A stretch of 64,000 bases of DNA from JASBTN01 sp965228805 (GTDB lineage: Bacteria; Pseudomonadota; Alphaproteobacteria; Rhodobacterales; Rhodobacteraceae). Below the pieces are notes generated by a model, which saw nothing but the letters and a program-made list of their open reading frames with translations, was not told the DNA's origin and made no database searches. A program made the position numbers and the translations under genes. Position 1 is the stretch's first letter, and every line of letters starts with the position of its first letter. Of this stretch, positions 16,553 through 24,955 are shown piece by piece. The stretch spans positions 3,100,001 to 3,164,000 of the forward strand of contig NZ_CBDDIE010000003.1 of assembly GCF_965228805.1 (NCBI RefSeq), written 5' to 3'.

Positions 16553-18433
16553 TCAAATGACGAAGTCGTCCCAGCTCAATCCAGCCAGGTCAACCCCTTC
16601 CAGAATCACCAGCGGGGCCTCCTGCTGTGCGCCCGGTTGGCCCGGTTGAGCCTGGGGCCCGGTCACGCGGAGTTCGACATTGCCACCGTTCTGGACGACG
16701 TGGATGCGAAGGGTGTCGTAAACATACTCCTCACCGAACGCGAGCTTGGTTTGACACATGTCACCGAGGTGAATCTGGTACGTCGCTGCCTGGTCAAGGA
16801 TATCGCCCAAGGAAATCACGTCCGTACCCGATTCGAAATCGGTAATGGTGGTCTGCCCCTCCAGGTCCCTGAATAGGAATGTGTCCGAACCTGCCCCTCC
16901 AGTGAGTAGGTTCCGGCCGCTTCCTCCGCTCAGGAGATCTTCACCCGCGCCTCCGAACAGGCTGTCATTACCTTCTTCGCCGAACAGCTCGTCCTTTCCG
17001 TTGCCACCGTGGATGGTATCGTTTCCGCCTGCGCCAAAAACGATGCTGCCATCCGTGGGGCTCGTGACTTCCTCGTCGGCCTCGTCTCCGAAGTAGGCGT
17101 CACGCCCGGGACCGATCTCGTCCACGAGAGACAGGTCCACCACCCGTTGCGTGCCCTCGGCATCGTCGATTTTCCTGACCAGGTGCCAGTCCGAATTTGG
17201 GGCCATGATCCAAACGGAAAAGCCCCCGTTCGCGTCGTTTGTGACCGCGATGAGGTTCCCGCCGCGCAGCTCGATATCGGCCAGATCGCCCTCGGGCAGT
17301 TCAAATTCCGACAACTGTCCGTCGATCAACCAATAGGCTTGACCGCCGTCCAAATGCTCGGATGGGGCGGTGACCACCTTGCCATTGTCCAGGTCGACCA
17401 GCACGGACGGGTAAGAGCCGGGCTGTCCGTCAATGAACTCATCCACGCGTTCGACCACGCTGCCGGGGCCCATGCGGTAGAATTGCAGCCCGGACAGGCT
17501 GTTGATGGCGTGGAAATAAACATGGCCGTCATAGGTGAAGTCCCGAACGCCATAGAAGGAATTGCCCGCACCCGGGGCCAGATCGGTCACGCGAACCAGG
17601 TTGTTCGTGCCATCCAGCCGGTAAAGTTCGCGCCCGTAGGCGTCATTCACCGCAGTGAAGTAGTGGACCCCGTCCAGTTCGAACTCCCAGGACGGGGAAG
17701 AATGCCTGGAACCGGACGATACGTCATCGACCAGTTTCCACCGATCGAATGCGTCAAGTACCCAGAGTTCCCGACCATGTTCACTGGTGTTGATCTTGGC
17801 GAAGAGTTGACCGTCCAGGACATAGAGGTGGTCGAAACTAAAGCCGCTGACACTGGTCGCGAAGTCCGTCAGCGTTTTGATCTGGTTGGAGGCATCGTCG
17901 ATTACCCAAGGGACGCGGGATCCGTGCCCTACACTTCCCAGAAACACGGTCTCGCCCTCGTAGATCACGGGCGCCGAAAGACTCCTGAGATTGTCTATGC
18001 CGTCGATCATATCACCCAAGGTGCGCGCGCTGCCATCGTCAAAGACCGCCACCATTTCATAGGTATCGCTGTCGTAACGTGCAGTTGCCACGAAGAAGTC
18101 CGGATGCCCCAGGACCTTAAAATGTTGCGAAGCCCGCAAGAAGGAAGAGCCCTCACCAATGCGGATGTCCGAGAATAACTCCAGAGTTCCGTTCTCGGTT
18201 ATTTCCCAGAGTTCGTATCCCACGGCGCTGTGGTTGGAGGCGTCGGTGGCGCGACCTGTGATCAGCACCTTGCCGAAGGCTGTGAAGGCTTCTCCATAGG
18301 GTGTGAAGTCCTGACCATCCGGCGCAAAGACTTCCTCATGGGTTCCGCTCATTGCATCGAATGAAAAGAGCCGATGCTCACCTCCGCCGATGAAAGCCGA
18401 AAAATGAAATCCCTCGTAGCCCTTGATCCACAT
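16553..18433 (-). CDS. RTX calcium-binding protein with propeller-like N-terminal region
   Basis: 626 residues. There is no signal peptide, as expected of type I secretion. The first ~420 residues carry repeats built on (Y/R)ELW or similar (GYELWEITENGT, GRELWVLDAFD, GRELYRLDGTNN, GLQFYRMGPGS), suggesting a beta-propeller. Residues ~470-545 hold RTX nonapeptides (GAGGNDTIHGGNGKDELFG, GGAGEDLLSGG, TGGAGSDTFLF) that bind calcium. The C-terminus (about 60 residues, ending WDDFVI) resembles a C-terminal secretion signal. No HlyB/HlyD/TolC genes are nearby, so it is an orphan substrate. It interrupts the corrinoid genes and has its own terminator-free end; base composition is similar to the neighbours but slightly lower in GC. 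Confidence 0.85.
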   Translation of the reverse strand: MWIKGYEGFHFSAFIGGGEHRLFSFDAMSGTHEEVFAPDGQDFTPYGEAFTAFGKVLITGRATDASNHSAVGYELWEITENGTLELFSDIRIGEGSSFLRASQHFKVLGHPDFFVATARYDSDTYEMVAVFDDGSARTLGDMIDGIDNLRSLSAPVIYEGETVFLGSVGHGSRVPWVIDDASNQIKTLTDFATSVSGFSFDHLYVLDGQLFAKINTSEHGRELWVLDAFDRWKLVDDVSSGSRHSSPSWEFELDGVHYFTAVNDAYGRELYRLDGTNNLVRVTDLAPGAGNSFYGVRDFTYDGHVYFHAINSLSGLQFYRMGPGSVVERVDEFIDGQPGSYPSVLVDLDNGKVVTAPSEHLDGGQAYWLIDGQLSEFELPEGDLADIELRGGNLIAVTNDANGGFSVWIMAPNSDWHLVRKIDDAEGTQRVVDLSLVDEIGPGRDAYFGDEADEEVTSPTDGSIVFGAGGNDTIHGGNGKDELFGEEGNDSLFGGAGEDLLSGGSGRNLLTGGAGSDTFLFRDLEGQTTITDFESGTDVISLGDILDQAATYQIHLGDMCQTKLAFGEEYVYDTLRIHVVQNGGNVELRVTGPQAQPGQPGAQQEAPLVILEGVDLAGLSWDDFVI

Positions 18434-18582
18434 CGTTCTGCTCGCGTCGTCAAATCTGATCGCTTCGGACCCGTTTTAGGTCCTCCAAAACTGGCGGGAT
18501 CGTATGGAGCAATGGAAGATGGCGTCAACCCATTGTGGAAAGCCGCGGCATGAAGTCACGGCGCCTTCTGAAGGTTGGGACG

Positions 18583-18609
18583 AAAAAGGGGCCCGCCTTG
18601 GCGAGCCCC
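18583..18609 (-). terminator. Rho-independent terminator of the corrinoid operon
   Basis: On the minus strand GGGGCTCGCC and GGCGGGCCCC form a 10-bp stem with one G-T pair and a 2-base loop, followed by TTTTT. It ends the transcript of the methyltransferase gene (stop at 18630). This separates that operon from the RACo gene further along. Confidence 0.85.
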
Positions 18610-18629
18610 TTGATCTCATCATGTTCGGA

Positions 18630-19706
18630 TCAGGCCGAGCGGCGGCGGCGGCCACCTCGGCGGCCTCCGGCGGCTCCTGCGGCCCCGGCGTCGGCCGAGT
18701 TGAACTTGATCCACTCTGCGCCGCCCTCGTCGTTGTTGGTCAGGAAGTTGGCGGCGCGGATGGCCTCCATTTCCTTGCCGGCGCGCGGCTTGGTCGAGCC
18801 CAGGTTGAAGATCTGGCAGATGGTCTCGTCGTCCATGTCGGCCGGGATGATGATGCCCTTGGCTTCGATCTCGGCGCGTTTCTCGGCGAATTTCTTCGGA
18901 CCCAGCGGGATCGCGACCGGGTTCATGATCGCTGAGGTCATGCCGGTGGCCATGGCCATCGGCAGGAAGGCGTTGTTGATACCGTGACGGTTGGGCAGGC
19001 CGAACGAGATGTTCGACGCGCCGCAGGTGGTGTTCACGCCCAGTTCGTTGCGCAGACGGCGGTTCAGTTCAAACACCTGCAGGCCCGCGGTGCCCATGGC
19101 GCCGACGGGCATGACCAGCGGGTCAACCACGATGTCATGAGCCGGGATGCCGAAATCGGCGGCGCGTTCCACGATCTTCTTGGCGACCGCAAAGCGCACT
19201 TCGGGGTCTTCCGAGATGCCGGTGTCATCGTTCGAGATCGCCACGACCGGAACGTTGTATTTCTTGACCAGCGGCAGAACCTGCTCCAGGCGCTCTTCTT
19301 CGCCGGTGACCGAGTTCAAGAGCGGACGGCCCTTGGCGGCTTCCAGACCGGCTTCCAGCGCGCCCGGCACGGACGAGTCGATGCAAAGCGGGCAGTCGGT
19401 GACGGCCTGCACGGTCTCGACCAGCTGACGCATCAGCTCGGGTTCAACGAAGTTGTTGTCCGCGTAACGCACGTCTTCGGCCATCTTGTTCGAGAAGACG
19501 GCACCCGAGTTGATGTCCAGCACGGTGGCACCGGCGGCAACCTGGGCCAGGGCGTCGGCTTCGACGCGGGAGAAGTCACCGTTTTCCAGCTCGGCGTTCA
19601 GGATCTTGCGGCCCGTGGGGTTGATGCGCTCGCCGATCACGGTGAAGGGCTGATCAAAGCCCATGATGGTGGTCTTGGTGGCGCTTTCGATGATGGTACG
19701 GGTCAT
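18630..19706 (-). CDS. Methyltetrahydrofolate:corrinoid methyltransferase
   Basis: 358 residues. It carries the pterin-binding fold of AcsE/MeTr: FTVIGERINPTGRKIL at ~20-35, ATVLDINSGAV, CIDSSVPGALEAG, PLLNSVTGE, VVAISNDDTGI, DIVVDPLVMPVGA and CGASNISFGLPNRHGIN. Its role is to move the methyl group between a corrinoid protein and tetrahydrofolate, in the cytoplasm. The protein ends in GGRRGGRRRRSA, an Arg-rich tail absent from the typical MeTr, and shared with RACo at 13008. It lies 3 bases after the MTHFR-like gene, so they are one transcript. Typical partner genes for an MttB-type methyltransferase and corrinoid carrier are missing from the window. Confidence 0.9.
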   Translation of the reverse strand: MTRTIIESATKTTIMGFDQPFTVIGERINPTGRKILNAELENGDFSRVEADALAQVAAGATVLDINSGAVFSNKMAEDVRYADNNFVEPELMRQLVETVQAVTDCPLCIDSSVPGALEAGLEAAKGRPLLNSVTGEEERLEQVLPLVKKYNVPVVAISNDDTGISEDPEVRFAVAKKIVERAADFGIPAHDIVVDPLVMPVGAMGTAGLQVFELNRRLRNELGVNTTCGASNISFGLPNRHGINNAFLPMAMATGMTSAIMNPVAIPLGPKKFAEKRAEIEAKGIIIPADMDDETICQIFNLGSTKPRAGKEMEAIRAANFLTNNDEGGAEWIKFNSADAGAAGAAGGRRGGRRRRSA

Positions 19707-19709
19707 GTA

Positions 19710-20651
19710 TCAGACGTCCTCTGCGGGGTTTACGGGAACGGTGCTTGCGCCGCCGTTGTTGATCGCCCAGGTGGCATTGGTCTTGATGCCGCCGAGCGGG
19801 AAGAAATGGACCTTGGTGATGTTGAAGTCCGGGTTCGCGGCCTTGTGCGCGGCCAGATCGGTCAGGATCTCGGTCGGCTCATGCGGCAGCAGAAGCTTGG
19901 ACACGTCCTTGGCCCGTTTCTGCAGCACCTTCAGCGAGGGGCCGACACCGCAGGCGATGGCGAACTTGATCATGGTCTGCAGCTTGGCGGGACCGGCGAT
20001 GCCGATGTGGATCGGCAGGTTCATGCCGCGCTCGGCCAGCTCGTTGGCCCATTCGATGACCGGCTGGGCCTCAAAGCAGAACTGGGTGGCCAGGGCCATC
20101 TCGGCGTCGGTGCGCTTGGCGTATTCCTGTTTCCAGTCCAGCGCCGCATAGGTGTTGGCACGACCGCCCTTGGGGTCGATGTCCAGGTTCGGCTCCGGGT
20201 GACCGGCGACGTTCAGGTGGGTGAAGCCCGCCTTGTCAAAGAGGCCGGTGTCCAGCAGTTGCATCGAGTCGGTGAACTCGCCATGCGCCTTCGGGATGCC
20301 GCCGGCCAGGACCAGGCCCTGTTTCACGTCCGCCTCGCCCTGGTACATGGCGATCCAGTTTTCCAGGGTCGCCTTGTCCTTGATGATCCGCGCCGGGAAA
20401 TGCGGCATCACGTCGAAGCCTTCTGCCTTCACGCGTTTGGCGGTGGCGACCATGTCCTCGATCGGGGTGCCGTCGATATGGGCGATATAGACGCGGGTGC
20501 CTTCCGGCAGCAGGGCGCGGAAGTCATCGACCTTGCCCGCGGTGCGCGGCATGATCTCGATCGAATAGCCCTTCAGGAAGGCTTCCAGCTCGGGATTGAC
20601 GGTGGTGGGCGCGGCCTCGGCCGCCTTTTTCTTGAAGTTCAACAGCGCCAT
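19710..20651 (-). CDS. Methylenetetrahydrofolate reductase-like protein
   Basis: 313 residues from the ATG at 20651, with GGGAGG 7 bases upstream; an in-frame ATG at 20684 is possible but lacks a site. The TIM-barrel pattern of the MTHFR family is visible: YSIEIMPRTAGKVDDFR near the start, DVMPHFPARIIKD, VLAGGIPKAHGEFTDS, THLNVAGHPEPN and CFEAQPVIEWANEL. It probably interconverts methylene- and methyl-THF, or serves a demethylation pathway, as in other corrinoid clusters. It sits between the small 'virulence factor' gene and the methyltransferase, in one operon. It is not a standard metF: it has a basic N-terminus FKKKAAEAAP and a distinct motif set. Confidence 0.82.
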   Translation of the reverse strand: MALLNFKKKAAEAAPTTVNPELEAFLKGYSIEIMPRTAGKVDDFRALLPEGTRVYIAHIDGTPIEDMVATAKRVKAEGFDVMPHFPARIIKDKATLENWIAMYQGEADVKQGLVLAGGIPKAHGEFTDSMQLLDTGLFDKAGFTHLNVAGHPEPNLDIDPKGGRANTYAALDWKQEYAKRTDAEMALATQFCFEAQPVIEWANELAERGMNLPIHIGIAGPAKLQTMIKFAIACGVGPSLKVLQKRAKDVSKLLLPHEPTEILTDLAAHKAANPDFNITKVHFFPLGGIKTNATWAINNGGASTVPVNPAEDV

Positions 20652-20680
20652 TGCTGCCTCCCATATGCTGCGGCGGTGGC

Positions 20681-20977
20681 TCATGCCCTGCCGTCGTTGG
20701 CGATCAGCGCTTTCAGGCGCTCCTGGTCATATTCCGCGTCGATGCGGTCTGCCTCTGCCTGGGCGATCTCGTCCTGATCGCCCTCCACCGTGAACGGCTC
20801 GGCCTTGCGCCATTCCGCCAGGTAGGCATCGGTATCCGCCGCGCCCACTTTCATGGCCGCCCGGTCGATCGCCTGTTCAAAGCGCTCGGGCAGGGGGCGT
20901 TTGGCCCCGCGGCGTCCCTTGCCCACGATAACCTGGGCCGGGATGTCACGCCAATATACGATGGTCACGTCGGGCAT
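20681..20977 (-). CDS. 'Virulence factor' family small protein
   Basis: 98 residues. It starts MPDVTIVYWRDIPAQVIVGKGRRGAKRPLPERFEQAIDRAAMKVGAADTDAYLAEWR and ends with an acidic helix. The YWRDIPAQVIV opening is typical of the family named 'virulence factor' (PF13769), usually found beside corrinoid methyltransferase genes in Alphaproteobacteria. The name does not describe a function here. It is the first gene of the operon with the MTHFR-like and methyltransferase genes. A longer frame upstream to 21625 has no coding character and is not used. Confidence 0.82.
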   Translation of the reverse strand: MPDVTIVYWRDIPAQVIVGKGRRGAKRPLPERFEQAIDRAAMKVGAADTDAYLAEWRKAEPFTVEGDQDEIAQAEADRIDAEYDQERLKALIANDGRA

Positions 20978-21220
20978 GTGCGATTCCTCATCTCCTCGTT
21001 TTTCCCTTCTACGCTGCGCGTTCGCGGCCAAGAGGGCGAATTTCGACACAGAAAAAGCGCTGAGCGACACGCGCCGCCCTCGCCGCCCCTTGGGTAGCGG
21101 TCTTGGCGCGTTAGGGCCACAGCTGGGGGCGTGAAACTTATTCATAAAGATAATGGCAAATTCGAGCGTACCCGTATAAGTGGAGCATCGACTGGAAAGT
21201 GAATTTACAAGAGCATTGTA

Positions 21221-21883
21221 ATGGTTGTTGCTGTCTCGCATTTCAAACTTGCCTATGCCGCCGTGCCCAAGGCGGCTTGCACCTCGATCAAGGCGGTTCT
21301 TGCGCAGCATGATCCGGCGATCAGCTTGCCGCCCGAGGACGAGCGATCCGGCCCGATCTACCATGCGGCTTATCCGACCCAGCGTTGGCGAAAATGGCAA
21401 TGGAAACCCTATCAGGGAGAGGATTGGTTCCGCTTCTGCGTGATGCGTGATCCGAGCAAGCGGTTGATGTCGGCTTATGTGAACAGGGTGGTCGAGAAGA
21501 AGGAGCTGCACAACTCGCGCAACCTGCAAAAGGGCAGGGTGAACCTGCCGATGGACCCTGATCCCGATTTCTTCTTTCAGAACCTGGAGGCGTACAATCA
21601 AGCGGCCTCGGTGATCAAACATCATACGTTTACGATTCAGATGTTTACCGGTCCCAGCCTTGGCCGCTTTACGGATGTCTACAAGGTCGAAAGGGACATG
21701 CCGCGTCTGGCGGAGGACCTGTCAGCGCGGCTCGGGGCGCAGGTGACCATTCCGCGCGAAAACAAGACCCGGGTCAAGCTGACGCTTGACGATCTGACAC
21801 CCACGACCCGGGAGGCTCTGAGGGTGCGACTGACCAAGGAATATGACTACCTCGAAGGGCATTACGATAATCCCCTCGCTTGA
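21221..21883 (+). CDS. Sulfotransferase family protein
   Basis: 220 residues. The PAPS-binding 5' motif is seen as VPKAACTSIKAVL (~15-27) and the 3' motif as CVMRDPSKRLMSAYVNRV (~74-90). A C-terminal helical part ends DYLEGHYDNPLA. It likely transfers sulfate from PAPS to a polysaccharide or lipid in the cytoplasm or at the membrane. It is monocistronic; the 240 bases upstream are AT-rich by local standards, with a TATAAG element at about 21174, so it may be a recent acquisition. The natural acceptor is unknown. Confidence 0.82.
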   Translation: MVVAVSHFKLAYAAVPKAACTSIKAVLAQHDPAISLPPEDERSGPIYHAAYPTQRWRKWQWKPYQGEDWFRFCVMRDPSKRLMSAYVNRVVEKKELHNSRNLQKGRVNLPMDPDPDFFFQNLEAYNQAASVIKHHTFTIQMFTGPSLGRFTDVYKVERDMPRLAEDLSARLGAQVTIPRENKTRVKLTLDDLTPTTREALRVRLTKEYDYLEGHYDNPLA

Positions 21884-21964
21884 GGCCTCAATCGGTTGTG
21901 GGGAGTTGCGCCTGTCTGAAAAGCGGCATACCTTGGGGGCAACTCGAAATGGAGGGCGTGTATC

Positions 21965-23077
21965 ATGGCGCCCAAGCGTCCCAAAGGTGCGGGCGCGTTC
22001 CCGAAACCGGTCGAGCCACCCGCGCCTGACCAGAAGGATCCGGTGGAGCTCTATGCGGCCCTGGACCTCGGCACGAACAGCTGCCGTATGCTGATTGCCC
22101 AACCGAAGGGCAGTCAGTTTCACGTCGTGGACAGCTTCTCGAAGTCCGTTCAGCTGGGCCATGGACTGGAAAGCTCGGGTCGCCTGTCGCGCGCCTCGAT
22201 CGGGCGCACGATCCATGCGCTGAAGATCTGCCAGCGCAAGCTCAAGAAACACCGTGTGAAAAACATGCGCCTGGTCGCGACCGAAGCCTGCCGACGGGCC
22301 AAGAACGGGCGTGATTTCATGCGCATGGTGCGGCGTGAAACGGGCCTACGCATGGAGATCATCAAGCCCGAGGAAGAGGCACGCCTGGCGGTGATTTCCT
22401 GTGCGCCGCTGGTCTCGACCAAGACCGAGCAGCTGTTGGTGGTCGATATCGGCGGCGGCTCGACCGAACTGGTCTGGCTGGACCTTTCGAAGGTCGCCCC
22501 CGTAGACCGCCCGCGCGCAATCATGCGTATGCGGGCCGGGCTGATGTCCGACCCGGGCCCGTTTCCGGCCGCCCGCGTGGTGGACTGGATTTCCGTTCCC
22601 CTGGGCGTGGCGACCCTGCGCGAGCAGTTCGACGATGTGAAGGAAGACGCGGCACGTTTCGCGTTGATGAGCTGCGCCTTCGAGGAACAGCTGGAAACCT
22701 TCCTGCCGTTCCACAATGACCACGCCCGCGAGGGGTTTCAGATCATCGGCACCTCGGGCACGGTCACGACCGTGGCGGCGACCCACCTGGGGCTGCGCCG
22801 TTATGATCGCAACAAGGTCGACGGGCTGCGCATGTCGTCGGACCAGATCGACGCGGTGATCCGCTCCTATCTGGACCTCGGCCCCAAGGGCCGGCGCGCC
22901 GATCCGCGCATCGGCAAGGACCGGCAGGCGCTGATCATGTCCGGCTCGGCCATTCTTCAGGCGCTTCTGCGCATCTGGCCCACCGACCGGCTGTCGGTCG
23001 CGGACCGGGGGCTGCGTGAGGGGCTACTTTATTCACAGATGTCCAGCGATGGTGTGCTGGAAGACGGGGTGTACTGA
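21965..23077 (+). CDS. ppx: Ppx/GppA phosphatase family protein
   Basis: 370 residues, the short single-module form lacking the C-terminal HD domain of long exopolyphosphatases. ASKHA motifs are visible: YAALDLGTNSCRMLIAQP (~30-47), VVDIGGGSTELVW (~160-172) and IGTSGTVTTVAA. It hydrolyses polyphosphate or guanosine pentaphosphate. It is directly followed, 1 base later, by rlmE, an order conserved in related species. The N-terminal ~25 residues are Lys/Pro-rich, and the exact start is uncertain. Confidence 0.9.
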   Translation: MAPKRPKGAGAFPKPVEPPAPDQKDPVELYAALDLGTNSCRMLIAQPKGSQFHVVDSFSKSVQLGHGLESSGRLSRASIGRTIHALKICQRKLKKHRVKNMRLVATEACRRAKNGRDFMRMVRRETGLRMEIIKPEEEARLAVISCAPLVSTKTEQLLVVDIGGGSTELVWLDLSKVAPVDRPRAIMRMRAGLMSDPGPFPAARVVDWISVPLGVATLREQFDDVKEDAARFALMSCAFEEQLETFLPFHNDHAREGFQIIGTSGTVTTVAATHLGLRRYDRNKVDGLRMSSDQIDAVIRSYLDLGPKGRRADPRIGKDRQALIMSGSAILQALLRIWPTDRLSVADRGLREGLLYSQMSSDGVLEDGVY

Positions 23078-23078
23078 C

Positions 23079-23822
23079 ATGGCGGGTGTCTATGGCAAGG
23101 GAAAAGGCGGCAAGGGCGGCGGCAAGAAGAACTCGTCGGGGCGCGGGCTGCGTGACCTGACGGTCAAGGTCAAGACCGCGCGCGGACGCCGGTCCAGTTC
23201 GACCCGCTGGTTGCAGCGGCAGCTCAATGATCCCTATGTGGCCCGTGCCAAGGCCGAGGGCATGCGCGGCCGCGCCGCCTACAAGATCATGGAGCTGGAC
23301 GACAAGTACCGCTTTCTGCTGAACGGCGCCCGCGTGGTCGACCTGGGCTGCGCACCGGGCGGATGGGCGCAGGTCACCGTGCCGCGCATCAATGCTCTGG
23401 GCGAAAAATCCGGCAAGTCCGTTGGCACCTATCTGGGCGTGGACCTGCAGGAGGTCGAACCGCTGGCCGGTGCGCGGTTCGAAGTGCTCGATTTCATGGA
23501 AGATGACGCCGATGTGGTGGTCAAGGAGTGGCTCGGCGGCAAGGCCGATGTGGTCATGTCGGACATGGCTGCGGCCAGTTCCGGTCACAAGCAGACCGAC
23601 CACCTGCGGATTATCGCCTTGTGTGAAGCGGCCGCCTATTTCGCCTTCGACGTGCTGGAGGAGGGCGGCACGTTCGTCGCCAAGGTCCTGGCTGGCGGGG
23701 CCGAGGGGGAGCTTCAGAAGATCCTTAAGCAGAAGTTCACCAAGGTCATGTACATGAAACCGCCCTCGTCGCGCTCGGATAGTTCCGAGAAATTCGTGGT
23801 GGCGACCGGGTTCCGGGGGTAA
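23079..23822 (+). CDS. rlmE: 23S rRNA (uridine-2'-O-)methyltransferase
   Basis: 247 residues from the ATG at 23079, in a different frame from ppx. After a basic, glycine-rich start (YGKGKGGKGGGKKN) comes SAM-binding VVDLGCAPGGWAQV, with DLQEV, DVVMSDMAA and a Lys in FVAKVLAGG, the K-D-K-E set of the FtsJ/RrmJ family. It methylates U2552 of 23S rRNA. The basic tail at the N-terminus is longer than in E. coli FtsJ and common in this group. Followed by about 330 bases without a gene. Confidence 0.94.
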   Translation: MAGVYGKGKGGKGGGKKNSSGRGLRDLTVKVKTARGRRSSSTRWLQRQLNDPYVARAKAEGMRGRAAYKIMELDDKYRFLLNGARVVDLGCAPGGWAQVTVPRINALGEKSGKSVGTYLGVDLQEVEPLAGARFEVLDFMEDDADVVVKEWLGGKADVVMSDMAAASSGHKQTDHLRIIALCEAAAYFAFDVLEEGGTFVAKVLAGGAEGELQKILKQKFTKVMYMKPPSSRSDSSEKFVVATGFRG

Positions 23823-23890
23823 CGCCTGCTGTTTCCTAGGCCCTTTCTACCTGTATGAAAAATCCCGTACCGGGTTCCGCCGCGCCGCCA

Positions 23891-24108
23891 ATCGCTGACG
23901 CGATCTGGCTTCGCGTCGGGGCGGGGCCGCGGGCTGTGCCCGCGGCCAGGCATGGGGCAATGTTGTGATAAATCAAACGGTTCCGACCCGCTGCGTCTGG
24001 CCTTGGCTGCGCCAAGACCTTCCTTGGGATCGGTGGGGGCGGGCGCCGGGCCCACGGCCCGGCGCCCGCCCTGCCGCGAGGTTGAGGAGCGCGCCGCAGG
24101 CGCGTGAG
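23891..24108. repeat. Cluster of GC-rich hairpins in a gene-free stretch
   Basis: The 329 bases between rlmE and nnrU hold no supported gene. They contain a series of inverted repeats: ATCGC/GCGAT (23891-23904), GGCCGCGGGC/GCCCGCGGCC (23925-23947), a perfect 16-bp stem with a 3-base loop at 24037-24071 (central arm GGGCGCCGGGCC), and GCGCC/GGCGC near 24094-24106. None ends in a T-run typical of a terminator. The block looks like a dispersed structured element; whether copies occur elsewhere cannot be seen from this window alone. Confidence 0.5.
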
Positions 24109-24151
24109 GAGGCCGCGCAACCCCGGAGGGGATAGGGGAGGATGCGGTTCG

Positions 24152-24811
24152 TCAGGGCAGGGGATAGACGCCGAACACCGGCCCGTGCAGATGGAGCAGC
24201 CCCATGTAGACCACCCCGGCCAGCACCAGCCGCACCACACCGTTCAGTGTGGGGGTGACCTTGCGTTTGGTATTGCACAGTCGTGCCCATTCCTCCGCGC
24301 CCAGCACGCGTTTCTGGCGCCTGTCGATCAGCTTCATGCCCATCAGGGCGAAGCCGCCGAACAGGACAAACAGGATCACATGGGCCAGATTGCCATTGGG
24401 CACCAGGTGCGAGCCCGCCCAGAGCGCCAGGGCCACCAGCAGGGGGTGGCGGACCCAGCCGACAAGCCCCGGGTTCTCCGGATCGAAACGCTCATTGTGC
24501 GCCCCGCCAAAGGACAGTGGGTTGGGCCGCCCGATCGCCAGCACCGCAATGGTCACCGCCAGCGCCATCACCGTCAGCGGCACGTGGTTCTGCCATAGAT
24601 CCCAGGGCCAGAGCATCACCACCGGAGCGCGGGCGGCCGCAAAGATCACCCAGGCCAGCACCGCTGTCGACAGCACCGAATAGGCCAGGGTAAACCCCCG
24701 CGACCCCAGCCGTGCCACCAGCGCGCCCTTGACCGCCGGACGCGTCGGAATCGAATGGGACAGGAAGAAAACCGCGAAGGCCGCAACGAACTCACCCCAA
24801 CCGCCCAGCAT
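24152..24811 (-). CDS. NnrU-family membrane protein
   Basis: 219 residues from the ATG at 24811 with AAGGAG upstream. About six hydrophobic segments can be read (AAFAVFFLSHSIP, TLAYSVLSTAVLAWVIFAAA, LTVMALAVTIAVLAIG, VGWVRHPLLVALALWAGSH, VILFVLFGGFALMGM and VRLVLAGVVYMGLL), with WVRHP in a loop, typical of the NnrU / isoprenylcysteine methyltransferase-like group. In some bacteria nnrU lies beside nitrite/nitric oxide reductase genes. No nitrogen oxide genes are seen here. The long minus-strand frame extending upstream to 26095 is an artefact opposite kbl. Confidence 0.85.
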   Translation of the reverse strand: MLGGWGEFVAAFAVFFLSHSIPTRPAVKGALVARLGSRGFTLAYSVLSTAVLAWVIFAAARAPVVMLWPWDLWQNHVPLTVMALAVTIAVLAIGRPNPLSFGGAHNERFDPENPGLVGWVRHPLLVALALWAGSHLVPNGNLAHVILFVLFGGFALMGMKLIDRRQKRVLGAEEWARLCNTKRKVTPTLNGVVRLVLAGVVYMGLLHLHGPVFGVYPLP

Positions 24812-24955
24812 GTCCGACTCCTTTGCTCGGGAAACTCCCGCGCACCCTATGCCTGGGCGTCGGCAAGGTCCAGCCATCCGCCTGCGACATTTGCCGTCGT
24901 TTTTCCTCGCTTTCCAGCCCGCGCCGTTGTTAGGCTCACCCTGCAAGGGAGACAG

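Noticed and set aside
18630..20977. Cobalamin riboswitch before the corrinoid genes
   Set aside because: I could not find a recognisable B12 box or the expected fold upstream of 20977 or 15050.
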